From: Jingweiarchaeum tengchongense
GTDB lineage: Archaea; Nanobdellota; Nanobdellia; Jingweiarchaeales; Jingweiarchaeaceae
Length of the DNA: 50,621 nt
Direction of reading: 5' to 3'
NCBI GenBank assembly: GCA_038874075.1
Contig: JAVZDD010000007.1
Location: forward strand, 1 to 50,621
The notes under the pieces are model-generated. The model was given only the letters and a program-made list of their open reading frames with translations, ran no database searches and was not told the DNA's origin. Shown here one piece after another: positions 1 to 7,485 of the stretch. The first letter of the stretch is position 1; each line of letters opens with the position of its first letter. Both the position numbers and the translations under genes were made by a program.

Positions 1-1
1 C

Positions 2-304
2 AGAGTAGTTGGTCTATCATCTGGTGAAAAAACTAATAACACATTATATATGTATCTGGAACCGACTGCTTATCTCACAATTGTTGTTCCAAACTTTCCT
101 TTAAATAACTTAGAACACTCATTAAAGGAAATCAATGTAAAATCTACATCAATTACATTAAGCACAGATTCGATTAAGAAAGAATATGAAGTTTTAGGTG
201 GTAATATCATAAAACAGAGTAAAGAAATCATGAAATTGGAAATGGAGTTAATTGATAAACTAACTAAAAAAACATCATCGATTGAAATAATTGCAATAAA
301 ATAA
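2..304 (+). CDS. Hypothetical protein, 3' end only
   Basis: The reading frame is open from the first bases of the window, so this is the C-terminal part (about 100 residues) of a gene that starts to the left. An ATG at 50 is internal to the open frame and need not be the true start. The visible part has a hydrophobic strand-like segment (TIVVPNFPL) followed by a Lys/Glu-rich helical tail. It ends in TAA directly abutting the stop of the convergent PadR gene. I do not recognise a family. Confidence 0.6.
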   Translation, partial: RVVGLSSGEKTNNTLYMYLEPTAYLTIVVPNFPLNNLEHSLKEINVKSTSITLSTDSIKKEYEVLGGNIIKQSKEIMKLEMELIDKLTKKTSSIEIIAIK

Positions 305-613
305 TTAAACTAAGAAATTATAAATATCCTTAAAGAAATTCTTCGCTTTATTAAGTTCTTTCTTTCCTTTTTTTGTTAGTTTGTAGTATATCCTACGTCC
401 ATTGGAGTATGACTTCACATATCCATCGATTTCTAGCAAATAAAGTACTTTATAGCTCGTTACATTGCCTGCTAAGAAACCAAATTTTTTCTCAATTTTT
501 TTCCTCAGTTCATATGCATATGCATCTTTTTCGCTGAGTAATTTAAATATGAAGATCCAAAGATTCTCCTTCAAAACTTTTTCCTTCAACCTTTCTATCG
601 GTTCTCTGACCAC
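305..613 (-). CDS. PadR-family winged-helix transcriptional regulator
   Basis: A 102-residue protein, the usual size of a minimal PadR regulator. It shows the family pattern: an N-terminal helix with LSEKDAYAYELRKKI, a recognition-helix region VTSYKVLYLLEIDGYVK, then the wing SNGRRIYYKLTKKGKKEL. PadR proteins bind operator DNA as dimers and often respond to small ligands. The start is GTG (611-613). It is divergent from inositol-1-phosphate synthase, with only 34 bases between the starts, and those bases carry a perfect inverted repeat, so it probably regulates itself and its neighbour (inference). The ligand is unknown. Confidence 0.85.
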   Translation of the reverse strand: MVREPIERLKEKVLKENLWIFIFKLLSEKDAYAYELRKKIEKKFGFLAGNVTSYKVLYLLEIDGYVKSYSNGRRIYYKLTKKGKKELNKAKNFFKDIYNFLV

Positions 614-617
614 AATA

Positions 618-643
618 TTTATAATATTTTACAATATTATAAA
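618..643. promoter_or_regulatory. Perfect 11-bp inverted repeat, probable PadR operator
   Basis: Arms TTTATAATATT (618-628) and AATATTATAAA (633-643) are exact reverse complements separated by four bases. The palindrome fills the space between the divergent starts of the PadR gene (613) and the inositol-phosphate synthase gene (648). Because it overlaps the AT-rich sequence where TATA elements would lie, a bound dimer could block both promoters. A chance AT-rich palindrome is possible, but 11 exact pairs centred in a divergent promoter is strong. Confidence 0.7.
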
Positions 644-647
644 ACTT

Positions 648-1745
648 ATGAAGAAAATAAGAGTTGGTGTCATTGGTGTTGGGAATTGTTTTTCCGGATT
701 AATCCAAGGTATAGAGTTTTATAAGCGCAATAGAAAAACTATTAAAATTGGTTTAATGCACGAAAAAATTGGTAATTACAGTATTTATGATATTGATTTT
801 GTAAGCGCATTTGATGTCGCAGAAAATAAAATTGGTAAAAAGTTATGTGATGCTATTTATACATGCCCCAATTGTGTCAATTGGGTAAAAAATGTATCGA
901 TTGGGAAAGACGTAATCGTAAAAGAAAGTCCTTTACTTGATGGCATAGGTATCTATACTGCAAGTCTCATAAAACCAAAAAAGCAAACAAAATCAATTAA
1001 AAAACTCAGAGAAGAAATTTTGGAAGAAATTAGAAAGACAAAAACTGAAATTTTAATTAACTATCTCCCAGTCGGTGCTCAAAAAGCTAGCGAATTCTGG
1101 GCAAGCATTGCAATTGAATCAAAATGTGGATTTATCAATTGTATTCCGGTATTCATTGCTTCAGATAAAGCTTGGGGTACGAAATTTAAAATGGCTCACA
1201 TACCAGTAATAGGTGATGACATTAAAAGTCAAATAGGTGCTACGATAGTACATCGAACTTTGACTAAGTTATGTGTGGATAGAGGGGCAAAGATAAATAG
1301 GACTTATCAAATAAATGTCGGTGGGAACACGGACTTTCTCACGATGCTTGAAAGGAACAGATTAGAAAGCAAAAAGATTTCCAAAACAGAAGCTGTCAGA
1401 AGTTTGATTCCAAGTGGAATCGAGGATAGGAACATCTATGTTGGTCCGAGTGATTTCATTCCTTTCCTTGGAAATACAAAACTTGCATTCATAAGAATTG
1501 AAGGTAAAATGTTCGCTGAGATACCGTTCAATATGGAACTGCGTTTGGAAGTGGATGACAAGGCAAATTCTGCAGGTGTTGCAATCGATGCGATAAGATA
1601 CTGTAAAATTGCACTTGATCACAATGTTGGTGGACCATTGATTGAGCCAAGTGCTTGGTTAATGAAGCATCCACCGCTGCAAATGGGTGATGAAGAAGCA
1701 AAGAAAAAAACTGAAGAATGGTTAATGAACTTAACTATGATTTAA
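648..1745 (+). CDS. ino1: Myo-inositol-1-phosphate synthase
   Basis: A 365-residue protein of the archaeal/actinobacterial Ino1 type, which converts glucose 6-phosphate to inositol 1-phosphate using NAD. The N-terminus carries the Rossmann motif VGVIGVGNCFSGLIQG. Other recognisable parts are the NYLPVGAQKASEFWA segment, the GDDIKSQIGATIVHR segment and the NVGGNTDFLTM motif, then a C-terminal SPSDF-like GPSDFIPFLGN and a GGPLIEPSAW ending. The frame is open further upstream to 465, but that part is antisense to PadR; ATG at 648 gives the expected family start. The product serves archaeal phosphatidylinositol-type lipids or inositol-phosphate osmolytes. Probably repressed by the adjacent PadR protein (inference). 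Confidence 0.95.
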   Translation: MKKIRVGVIGVGNCFSGLIQGIEFYKRNRKTIKIGLMHEKIGNYSIYDIDFVSAFDVAENKIGKKLCDAIYTCPNCVNWVKNVSIGKDVIVKESPLLDGIGIYTASLIKPKKQTKSIKKLREEILEEIRKTKTEILINYLPVGAQKASEFWASIAIESKCGFINCIPVFIASDKAWGTKFKMAHIPVIGDDIKSQIGATIVHRTLTKLCVDRGAKINRTYQINVGGNTDFLTMLERNRLESKKISKTEAVRSLIPSGIEDRNIYVGPSDFIPFLGNTKLAFIRIEGKMFAEIPFNMELRLEVDDKANSAGVAIDAIRYCKIALDHNVGGPLIEPSAWLMKHPPLQMGDEEAKKKTEEWLMNLTMI

Positions 1746-1749
1746 TTGT

Positions 1750-2652
1750 TTATACCATTGTATTATCACTACTTCTAATTTTTAATCCACCAATAAATTT
1801 AGCGACTTGTGGTATGTTCTCTTTCTTAAATTTGATACTTAATTCATCTGAATCGCTGATCCCTAAATAACAACGATTCTGATAATCTATATGAATGTCA
1901 CTATCGTATTTTATTGATATTCCTTTTGGAATGGTATCTATTTTAAATTTTTCTGGTTTTATCTCTAAACCTATCTCCGTCAAGATAGGTTCTGAACCAA
2001 ATACTTTCGCAATTTTCTCATTTGTATGAAGAAAATTAGATAAACTCCAATTTCTATCTAAATTTGATTTTAATAAATTTTTTCCCCAGTATTCTGACGG
2101 AAGTAATTTAATTCCATCTTCTTCCATCAGTCTTATTAATTGCAATTCATGTTCTGGTGGTGATTGGATTGTAAAAATATGTTCATTTTTTAAGTAGCGT
2201 GTTCTCACAGTTTTCATAAATTTCTTAGGGATTGGTATAATTGTGGTCCCAAGAATAATTTGATTGTCAGGAAAAAATTTTTCAACATCAATATATTTTC
2301 TTACATCGTCTCCCCATGTACGCATTGTTATTTCCACTATTGCATCTTTATCAATATTAACTATTTGTTCCAGCAAACTATTTACATTCACTGTATGTGT
2401 TTGTCCGGGTGGAATACTAAATGCGCTTGCTCTGTAAGTACTTAAAACGAAGTCCTCATCTTGATGTCTTATTGCATACTTCGTATTTTTATGCGTTACA
2501 ATGGGGAAAGTAAGTCCTTTCAAAGAAAATTCTGTTAGTTGAATGCCTCTTTTATTGATTTCTTCTTGCAATTTTTCTAGATTTTCAATTACATCAACAG
2601 CGCCATTAAGTTTTTGTTCTAAGGAATGATTAAATTTCTGACCTTTGTTCAC
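1750..2652 (-). CDS. Hypothetical protein, 300 aa
   Basis: I do not recognise this protein. The first 40 residues look like a coiled-coil helix (VIENLEKLQEEINKRG), followed by a mixed alpha/beta body with no obvious metal, nucleotide or membrane motifs; it looks cytoplasmic. The start is GTG (2650-2652), preceded by a well-spaced GGTGAG. A TATA-like TTTATAAA lies at 2684-2691, flanked by GTAACT/AGTTAC arms (2676-2681 and 2692-2697). It ends four bases from the convergent inositol-phosphate synthase gene. Confidence 0.7.
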   Translation of the reverse strand: MNKGQKFNHSLEQKLNGAVDVIENLEKLQEEINKRGIQLTEFSLKGLTFPIVTHKNTKYAIRHQDEDFVLSTYRASAFSIPPGQTHTVNVNSLLEQIVNIDKDAIVEITMRTWGDDVRKYIDVEKFFPDNQIILGTTIIPIPKKFMKTVRTRYLKNEHIFTIQSPPEHELQLIRLMEEDGIKLLPSEYWGKNLLKSNLDRNWSLSNFLHTNEKIAKVFGSEPILTEIGLEIKPEKFKIDTIPKGISIKYDSDIHIDYQNRCYLGISDSDELSIKFKKENIPQVAKFIGGLKIRSSDNTMV

Positions 2653-2738
2653 TGTCTCACCAATGTATAGTTATTGTAACTACTTTATAAAAGTTACTAT
2701 ATTAAATCTTTTAAATTTAAAAATTAGAAAATATTCGT

Positions 2739-3215
2739 ATGAACTGTGTATTTTGTGAGCTTTACAATAGAAAAGAGGAAGTAATATATGAAAGCAAACA
2801 TTTCTTTGCTAGATTTGATAAATTCCCAGTTTCACCGGGACATGCTGAGATTATTTCAAAGAGACATGTGGCCTCCTTGTTTGACTTGGTCAATGATGAG
2901 TGGAGTGATTTACAACACGCAATCATCGATGTAGTAAAATTGATTGAAAATACTGATTTAAAAAAAGTGTATGAAAATTCCATTGAGAATCCTCTGAATG
3001 AAAAATCTGTGCAATTTTGTAAGAAGATGTTAGATCATATAGGAATAAACAAGAAACCTGACGGTTATAATATTGGGGTCAATGAAGGAAAAGCTGCTGG
3101 TAGAACAATTGACCATTTACACATTCACATAATCCCAAGGTATTTTGGTGATATTGAAAATCCCATTGGTGGGATAAGAAATGTAATTCCTAAAATGGGG
3201 AATTACGAAAAATGA
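2739..3215 (+). CDS. HIT-family (histidine triad) nucleotide hydrolase
   Basis: A 158-residue protein with the N-terminal CVFCEL motif of Ap4A-hydrolase-like HIT proteins, the PVSPGHAEIISKRH strand segment, and the diagnostic triad HLHIHIIPR near residues 126-134. The catalytic residue is the middle histidine; the family hydrolyses phosphoramidate or dinucleoside polyphosphate substrates. It has an insert between the two halves (about residues 75-105) and ends with GGIRNVIP, typical of archaeal and bacterial members. The gene is monocistronic and convergent with its right neighbour. The natural substrate cannot be read from sequence. Confidence 0.92.
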   Translation: MNCVFCELYNRKEEVIYESKHFFARFDKFPVSPGHAEIISKRHVASLFDLVNDEWSDLQHAIIDVVKLIENTDLKKVYENSIENPLNEKSVQFCKKMLDHIGINKKPDGYNIGVNEGKAAGRTIDHLHIHIIPRYFGDIENPIGGIRNVIPKMGNYEK

Positions 3216-3219
3216 ACAG

Positions 3220-3564
3220 TTATATGCCGAGTAATCCAACTCCACTCGTAACGCTTTCCTCTACTTCCTTGAATTTCTGTAAGAGCTTTTCTTTTTCATC
3301 TCCCTTAACTTCTTCTAAATTCTTCAGTATTTCACATTTATCAAAAAATTCCTTTTCAGCCTTGATTAGAAAGTAATATCCTGGTTTATCAACACCAAGT
3401 GTCTTTGCGCTTTCCATTGTAAATCCTCTTCCCTTAATCATTTCATCCTCGGCTATCCTTCTAAAATCTTCTGAATAGAAAATTCTTGATTCAACTAATT
3501 CAGCTTTTTTTTCTTCTTGGGATTGAATGTCTGCTCCTATCTTCTTTTTTCTTCCTCTCGGCAT
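3220..3564 (-). CDS. Hypothetical protein, 114 aa
   Basis: A small, highly charged protein with a basic N-terminus (PRGRKKK) and a helical, Lys/Glu-rich body. No cysteines in metal-binding arrangement and no membrane segment are visible. The start has a clear AGGTGAG ribosome-binding site five bases upstream, which supports it as a real gene, and a TTTATAAA box lies upstream near 3602-3609. The segment FTMESAKTLGVDKPGYYFLIKAE hints at a compact fold, but I cannot name the family. Confidence 0.65.
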   Translation of the reverse strand: MPRGRKKKIGADIQSQEEKKAELVESRIFYSEDFRRIAEDEMIKGRGFTMESAKTLGVDKPGYYFLIKAEKEFFDKCEILKNLEEVKGDEKEKLLQKFKEVEESVTSGVGLLGI

Positions 3565-3615
3565 TTTCTCACCTTTTAACTACTTCACTAAGCAATCAAA
3601 ACTTTATAAAAATTA

Positions 3616-4470
3616 CTAATTGACGAAATACCCTAACAATTCTTTCCTCAGAAGATTAGTTAAATTTTTTACTTTTTTAATTGGGTTTATGTTTATAGAT
3701 AGTATCCATCTCATAATCTCGACTTTAGGAACGTAACTCTCGTAATTTTTAAATTCATTATTTTGTAATGAAGTTCTTATAGAATCGACAAATTTCTTGC
3801 CAGAAGAGTAATTCAACTTATCCTTGTTAAATAATACATATGCCCTGTCAATTTGATCTATGTGGTGAGAATCTGAGCTGGCAATACCTGGGATATGATA
3901 CTCTTGGCTAAACTTTTTCGCTAAAAGGTTAAATCTTGTTGCATCAATCATCCTTGGAAAAACTTTAATATTATAAGCATTAAAAGTTTCAACAGCGTCA
4001 ATGTAATCTATTATTTCAAGAAGTGTTTCTTTTTTCATTCCACCTATTTGTGTGTGTAATATGTGGGCTGGTATTGCCAAGCCGCCTCTATCTTTTATTT
4101 CTCCTAAAATATCAAATAAATCATGTTTTTTATTAAAACACATTTTACCTTCATGTCCGATTGATAGAATATGTCCCTTATCTGTAAATATTTCAGCTCC
4201 TCTTATCAAGCAAAGCTCATGTTCTTTTTTATTAATAATTATTCCCCTATCATCAAAATCAGTAATGCTATATTTCATTTTGGAAGAATTTGCTAAAATG
4301 AGATCAATTGACCTATCAGAATTGTTATCAGTAATTGCAAGTATTTGTAAATCTACATCGAATGCCTTCTCAATCATCCTTTCTAATGTGCATCTTTGTG
4401 ATGCGCTATTTCCCGAATAAATAGAATGGTTATGCAATGAAGCTTTCACTACGTTAGACATTTTGTTCAT
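3616..4470 (-). CDS. PHP-domain metal-dependent phosphoesterase
   Basis: A 284-residue PHP protein. The first metal motif is SLHNHSIYSGNS near the N-terminus, followed by AITDNN (second motif), RGAEIFTDKGHILSIG, an AIPAHI motif and a late SSDSHHIDQI motif: the usual set of His/Asp ligands for a three-metal phosphoesterase site. Members act on nucleotides, histidinol phosphate or DNA ends; the substrate here is unknown. The preferred start is the ATG at 4470, which overlaps the stop of the upstream gene as ATGA; a TTG at 4476 is also in frame. It is the last gene of a leftward overlapping cluster. Confidence 0.85.
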   Translation of the reverse strand: MNKMSNVVKASLHNHSIYSGNSASQRCTLERMIEKAFDVDLQILAITDNNSDRSIDLILANSSKMKYSITDFDDRGIIINKKEHELCLIRGAEIFTDKGHILSIGHEGKMCFNKKHDLFDILGEIKDRGGLAIPAHILHTQIGGMKKETLLEIIDYIDAVETFNAYNIKVFPRMIDATRFNLLAKKFSQEYHIPGIASSDSHHIDQIDRAYVLFNKDKLNYSSGKKFVDSIRTSLQNNEFKNYESYVPKVEIMRWILSININPIKKVKNLTNLLRKELLGYFVN

Positions 4471-5822
4471 TCCCAAGCAACTTCAAAATGATTTATTTTA
4501 TATATCTCTTTCTTTAAATCAGTATCAAAAAGCGACGCCTTAGGATATGGTAATTTTCTATATATCTCATCATTCAGTTTATTCTCTAGCGCTCCGAAAA
4601 AATTTGATGAATCTATCTCTGCCATTTTTAAAATCGAGTCATCAGCAAATTTTTCTTGATAGATACTGGCGTTACTTATCTTTGCGCTACCAATTCTACA
4701 GCTAGTAAATATCATATCCGTGTCGTTACCAATCTCACATAGAAGCATTTTCATGCATTCGATTATTTCGTCAGTGATATCTTTTTCTAATCCAACATTG
4801 GCCAAATCATTACTACGATCATCTTTAAAAATAAGTGCGGAATAGATTGGATTTGTCAAAACAAATTCTTTTTCTGGAAATGGAAAAAATTTACCTGCAA
4901 CCCATTCACTTAAACCAAAATTACTATTTAATTTACTATTCAGGAAAGAAGCCCAATTAAAAAAATTTTTTCCAAATTGTTTTTTTAAGTACGGCCCCCT
5001 CTTACCGCCTCTAACAACATCAATTTCATTCACAATAATTGGAACCAACCTATCAGCAAACCTTTCACTAAGTTCATCCAATTTTTCATTCAATTTCACT
5101 TCTAGTGTCTTTGACTTTAATTTCTCTTTTTTCATTCTTTCATTGGTTTCTATTGCTATACTGCTCTCCAAAAATCTGTCTGGTATTATCGTTCTAGGTA
5201 ATATCCTTAAATCATAAACATCAAAGAACTTGAACTTTTCATGAAAATATGAAGAATTAGAAATTACAGTGTATTTACCCATGAGATAATCTTTAGTTAA
5301 TTCTAATAATGGTATACCTACTCTTTCAGCAACAAATTCATCAATGTTTAGAACAACAAAACTTCCATTTTCATTTTTTGCTTTGTAGGTTTCATTTTTA
5401 GACCTATTCAATTGATTTTTCTTTATATGGTCAATTTCTTCAAGCATTACTGAAGCGATCCTATCATTCGTTTTTGACTCGAGTAATTCACCTTCTAATT
5501 TCTTACCTTTTTTTACAATTTCTATTATCACGTCTCCTCTGATATTCATATATAAATGTGGAGAATTTACCATCCTTTCCTCTGCATCTAATTTCTCTAA
5601 AATTTTATTTTTTATTGGTGTTATGACACCATCTCTTATAATTGAATTTAAGTTTGCTACTCGATAATTTTTTCCTTTATAATTTTCTAAGACCATAGAA
5701 TGCGGAGATTTTTTATTGATAATTGAATCTCTTGCTTCTTCCTCGATCCTATTTAAAAGTATTGAAATTTGTTTTGGTGGTACATAGCTTGTTATTTTTT
5801 CTATTTTAAAGTGATCTAGCAT
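4467..5822 (-). CDS. Hypothetical protein, 451 aa
   Basis: I cannot assign this protein. It is soluble in appearance, rich in Glu/Lys/Ile, with a long charged helical stretch near residues 225-255 (ERMKKEKLKSKTLEVKLNEK), and lacks clear nucleotide-binding or metal motifs. It overlaps its upstream neighbour by 17 bases and its downstream PHP gene by four, so the three are almost certainly translated from one transcript. The context suggests a partner of an HExxH protein and a phosphoesterase in one process, but the process is unknown. Confidence 0.75.
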   Translation of the reverse strand: MLDHFKIEKITSYVPPKQISILLNRIEEEARDSIINKKSPHSMVLENYKGKNYRVANLNSIIRDGVITPIKNKILEKLDAEERMVNSPHLYMNIRGDVIIEIVKKGKKLEGELLESKTNDRIASVMLEEIDHIKKNQLNRSKNETYKAKNENGSFVVLNIDEFVAERVGIPLLELTKDYLMGKYTVISNSSYFHEKFKFFDVYDLRILPRTIIPDRFLESSIAIETNERMKKEKLKSKTLEVKLNEKLDELSERFADRLVPIIVNEIDVVRGGKRGPYLKKQFGKNFFNWASFLNSKLNSNFGLSEWVAGKFFPFPEKEFVLTNPIYSALIFKDDRSNDLANVGLEKDITDEIIECMKMLLCEIGNDTDMIFTSCRIGSAKISNASIYQEKFADDSILKMAEIDSSNFFGALENKLNDEIYRKLPYPKASLFDTDLKKEIYKINHFEVAWE

Positions 5823-6720
5823 ATTCTCTCATCAACTCCTCTTTACTTTTTTCAGATACTTCTTTTATAAAGCGTTTTAAACCAAGCTTCTTTTTTAAAT
5901 TATGAGCAAAACGAAATGACTCGTCTGAATCCTTAAGCAATTTTTTAAAATCCGTTCTTAAGTATGCCGGAGATAAAATAACTTGGATAAATTTTTTTCC
6001 AAATAGATAAGGTAGATCTGAAGCTCTTCTATCAATTATTTTTTCTAATGACTCATTCATGGTAAGGATTGGAGATAATACTATCCCAGCAATAATACCT
6101 CCCTTCAATTTGTTCGGATTCTTTTTTATTAACTTGGAATTTGAAATGAAAAGTGGGTTACTTTTTTTCTTAATTTCTTTTATATCTTTTTCAGACATCG
6201 TGGCTACATATGAAATGATCTCTAACCAATTCAATTTCTCGAAATTTAATGTTGGAGTTATAACTCCAAAACCAAAGTTTGGAGTGATATCATAAAAGTT
6301 TGGGTTTTTTCCTAATATGTGCGCATGGATTGCCTCATGCTCAATTGCTTGATCAATTTGAGAACCAAAATTAACATCAATATATGAAACAAAGAAATCA
6401 TCTACTCTTTTAACGTGCGCTTCAACTCTCAATAAATCTTCAAACCAATCCTTAGTTAGTATTGAGGTCTCTTTTTCACCTTTTATCTCTCTATATGTAG
6501 CTCGATCAACGATGATTGGTATAAAATACTTGTCAATGTTTTTTATACCATATTTTTCATAAATTCTTTTTCTAAGAATTTCTCTATCTGGAATCAATAT
6601 AAGCCTCAATGGTGATTGATTAACCTTACCTCCCCTTGCAATTTTAGCTCTGGTCTCATTCTCTATTTTTAAAAAATAATTTGGATCCTCTTTTAATTTA
6701 TCATATAAGTCTGGCATGTT
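5806..6720 (-). CDS. HExxH protein, possible gluzincin-like metallopeptidase; 5' end at assembly gap
   Basis: About 303 residues can be read from a possible ATG at 6717 to the stop. The segment IEHEAIHAHIL holds HEAIHAH (about residues 127-133), an HExxHxH pattern that resembles the zinc site of metallopeptidases; a downstream glutamate ligand cannot be fixed by eye. The middle has a hydrophobic stretch (GGIIAGIVLSPILTM). The gene runs into the 10-N gap at 6721-6730. An ATG at 6765 beyond the gap (MTKFKNILILI) could be the true start, but gap length and frame are unknown. It overlaps the 451-aa gene, so it is in the same operon. Confidence 0.6.
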   Translation of the reverse strand, partial: NMPDLYDKLKEDPNYFLKIENETRAKIARGGKVNQSPLRLILIPDREILRKRIYEKYGIKNIDKYFIPIIVDRATYREIKGEKETSILTKDWFEDLLRVEAHVKRVDDFFVSYIDVNFGSQIDQAIEHEAIHAHILGKNPNFYDITPNFGFGVITPTLNFEKLNWLEIISYVATMSEKDIKEIKKKSNPLFISNSKLIKKNPNKLKGGIIAGIVLSPILTMNESLEKIIDRRASDLPYLFGKKFIQVILSPAYLRTDFKKLLKDSDESFRFAHNLKKKLGLKRFIKEVSEKSKEELMREYARSL

Positions 6721-6730
6721 NNNNNNNNNN
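6721..6730. other. Assembly gap (10 N)
   Basis: Ten undetermined bases. The length is probably nominal rather than measured. It falls at the 5' end of the HExxH gene, so that gene's N-terminus, and the physical linkage of the two sides, are not proven by this sequence. Confidence 0.98.
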
Positions 6731-6783
6731 TTGATTAAAATAAGAATATTTTTAAATTTTGTCATAATAGAGTAGTATCAAAT

Positions 6784-6936
6784 TTAATACTTCACTATGA
6801 TTGGCTTATCCCTTTTCGGTTCTGTCCTACCACATTTTGGACATGTATAAACAGATATGCAACCTATGTTTGGGGTTGGTATTTTAACTTCTTGCATATC
6901 TATGTGACAATGAGAGCAATGAACAATTTGATCCAT
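6784..6936 (-). CDS. Small zinc-ribbon protein, 50 aa
   Basis: A 50-residue reading frame from ATG (6934-6936) to TAA (6784-6786). It contains two metal-binding knuckles, HCSHC near residues 6-10 and CPKC at 32-35, about 21 residues apart, as in a rubredoxin-like or ribbon zinc fold. After the second knuckle comes a basic tail (GRTEPKRDKP). The paired knuckles make a chance frame unlikely. Partners and function are unknown; such ribbons commonly bind nucleic acid or act as accessory subunits. Confidence 0.65.
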   Translation of the reverse strand: MDQIVHCSHCHIDMQEVKIPTPNIGCISVYTCPKCGRTEPKRDKPIIVKY

Positions 6937-6978
6937 TTAAATCACCATATATTTTATAATCATTGATCACATAAAAGA

Positions 6979-7251
6979 TTATGCTTTCTTCTCTGTTGTT
7001 TTTTCAGCAGCTTTCTTTGCGTAATCAATGGAAATCTTAGTTGCCCCTATAATGATGAACAAAGAACCAAGTGCGAGTGTGCCATATGAAAGGAGTAGGG
7101 TTAGATCGGCAAGAAGTGGACATATTCCAGCGGCGATCATTTTATTTAACATTTTACACGCTTCTGAATCTGGATCCACCCTCATTAATAGTCCTAAGAA
7201 ACCAGACCCAATAAAGATGATTCCAGTAATTATGTAACTAATTGCACCCAT
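6979..7251 (-). CDS. Small membrane protein, two transmembrane segments
   Basis: A 90-residue protein with two hydrophobic segments, about residues 3-23 (ISYIITGIIFIGSGFLGLLM) and 50-70 (LTLLLSYGTLALGSLFIIIG), joined by a loop containing two cysteines (EACKM and GICPL), and a basic, Lys/Glu-rich C-terminal tail that is presumably cytoplasmic. The cysteines could form a disulphide if the loop is outside. I do not recognise a family. Same strand as the 35-aa membrane protein upstream of it. Confidence 0.65.
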   Translation of the reverse strand: MGAISYIITGIIFIGSGFLGLLMRVDPDSEACKMLNKMIAAGICPLLADLTLLLSYGTLALGSLFIIIGATKISIDYAKKAAEKTTEKKA

Positions 7252-7298
7252 ATTTTTGAAAATAAATTATAAAGTAAAAAACTTTTTGGGTTTTATTT

Positions 7299-7406
7299 CT
7301 AAATTCCAAATTGTTTGAACCAGTATGAGGCATAGAGGTAAAGTCCAATTAAAATCATAATTGTAACAATAATTATAATTATCAAAGCTTTAATCCATCG
7401 ATTCAT
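7299..7406 (-). CDS. Possible 35-aa single-pass membrane protein
   Basis: A short reading frame from ATG (7404-7406) to TAG. After MNRWIK there is one strongly hydrophobic segment with many Ile/Val/Leu residues, followed by LYLYASYWFKQFGI. The arrangement (short basic N-terminus, one helix, aromatic belt) is that of small single-pass membrane proteins. It lies just upstream of, and on the same strand as, another small membrane protein. No ribosome-binding site is evident, so this is tentative. Confidence 0.4.
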   Translation of the reverse strand: MNRWIKALIIIIIVTIMILIGLYLYASYWFKQFGI

Positions 7407-7462
7407 CTTATACTTAAGATAATTACTAAAGAAAAATTTATTGTTAACAGAAAATTTAAATA

Positions 7463-7482
7463 ATACTACTACTTAGTAGTAT
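7463..7482. promoter_or_regulatory. Inverted repeat just before the nucleotidyltransferase-like gene
   Basis: Arms ATACTACT (7463-7470) and AGTAGTAT (7475-7482) are exact reverse complements with a four-base spacer. The repeat ends three bases before the ATG at 7486 and directly follows a TTTAAATA box (7455-7462). Position and geometry fit an operator covering the transcription start, or a leader hairpin covering the start codon region. Confidence 0.5.
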
Positions 7483-7485
7483 AAT

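Noticed and set aside
465..647. Upstream extension of the inositol-phosphate synthase frame
   Set aside because: It is antisense to the PadR gene, and the Rossmann motif begins right after ATG 648.
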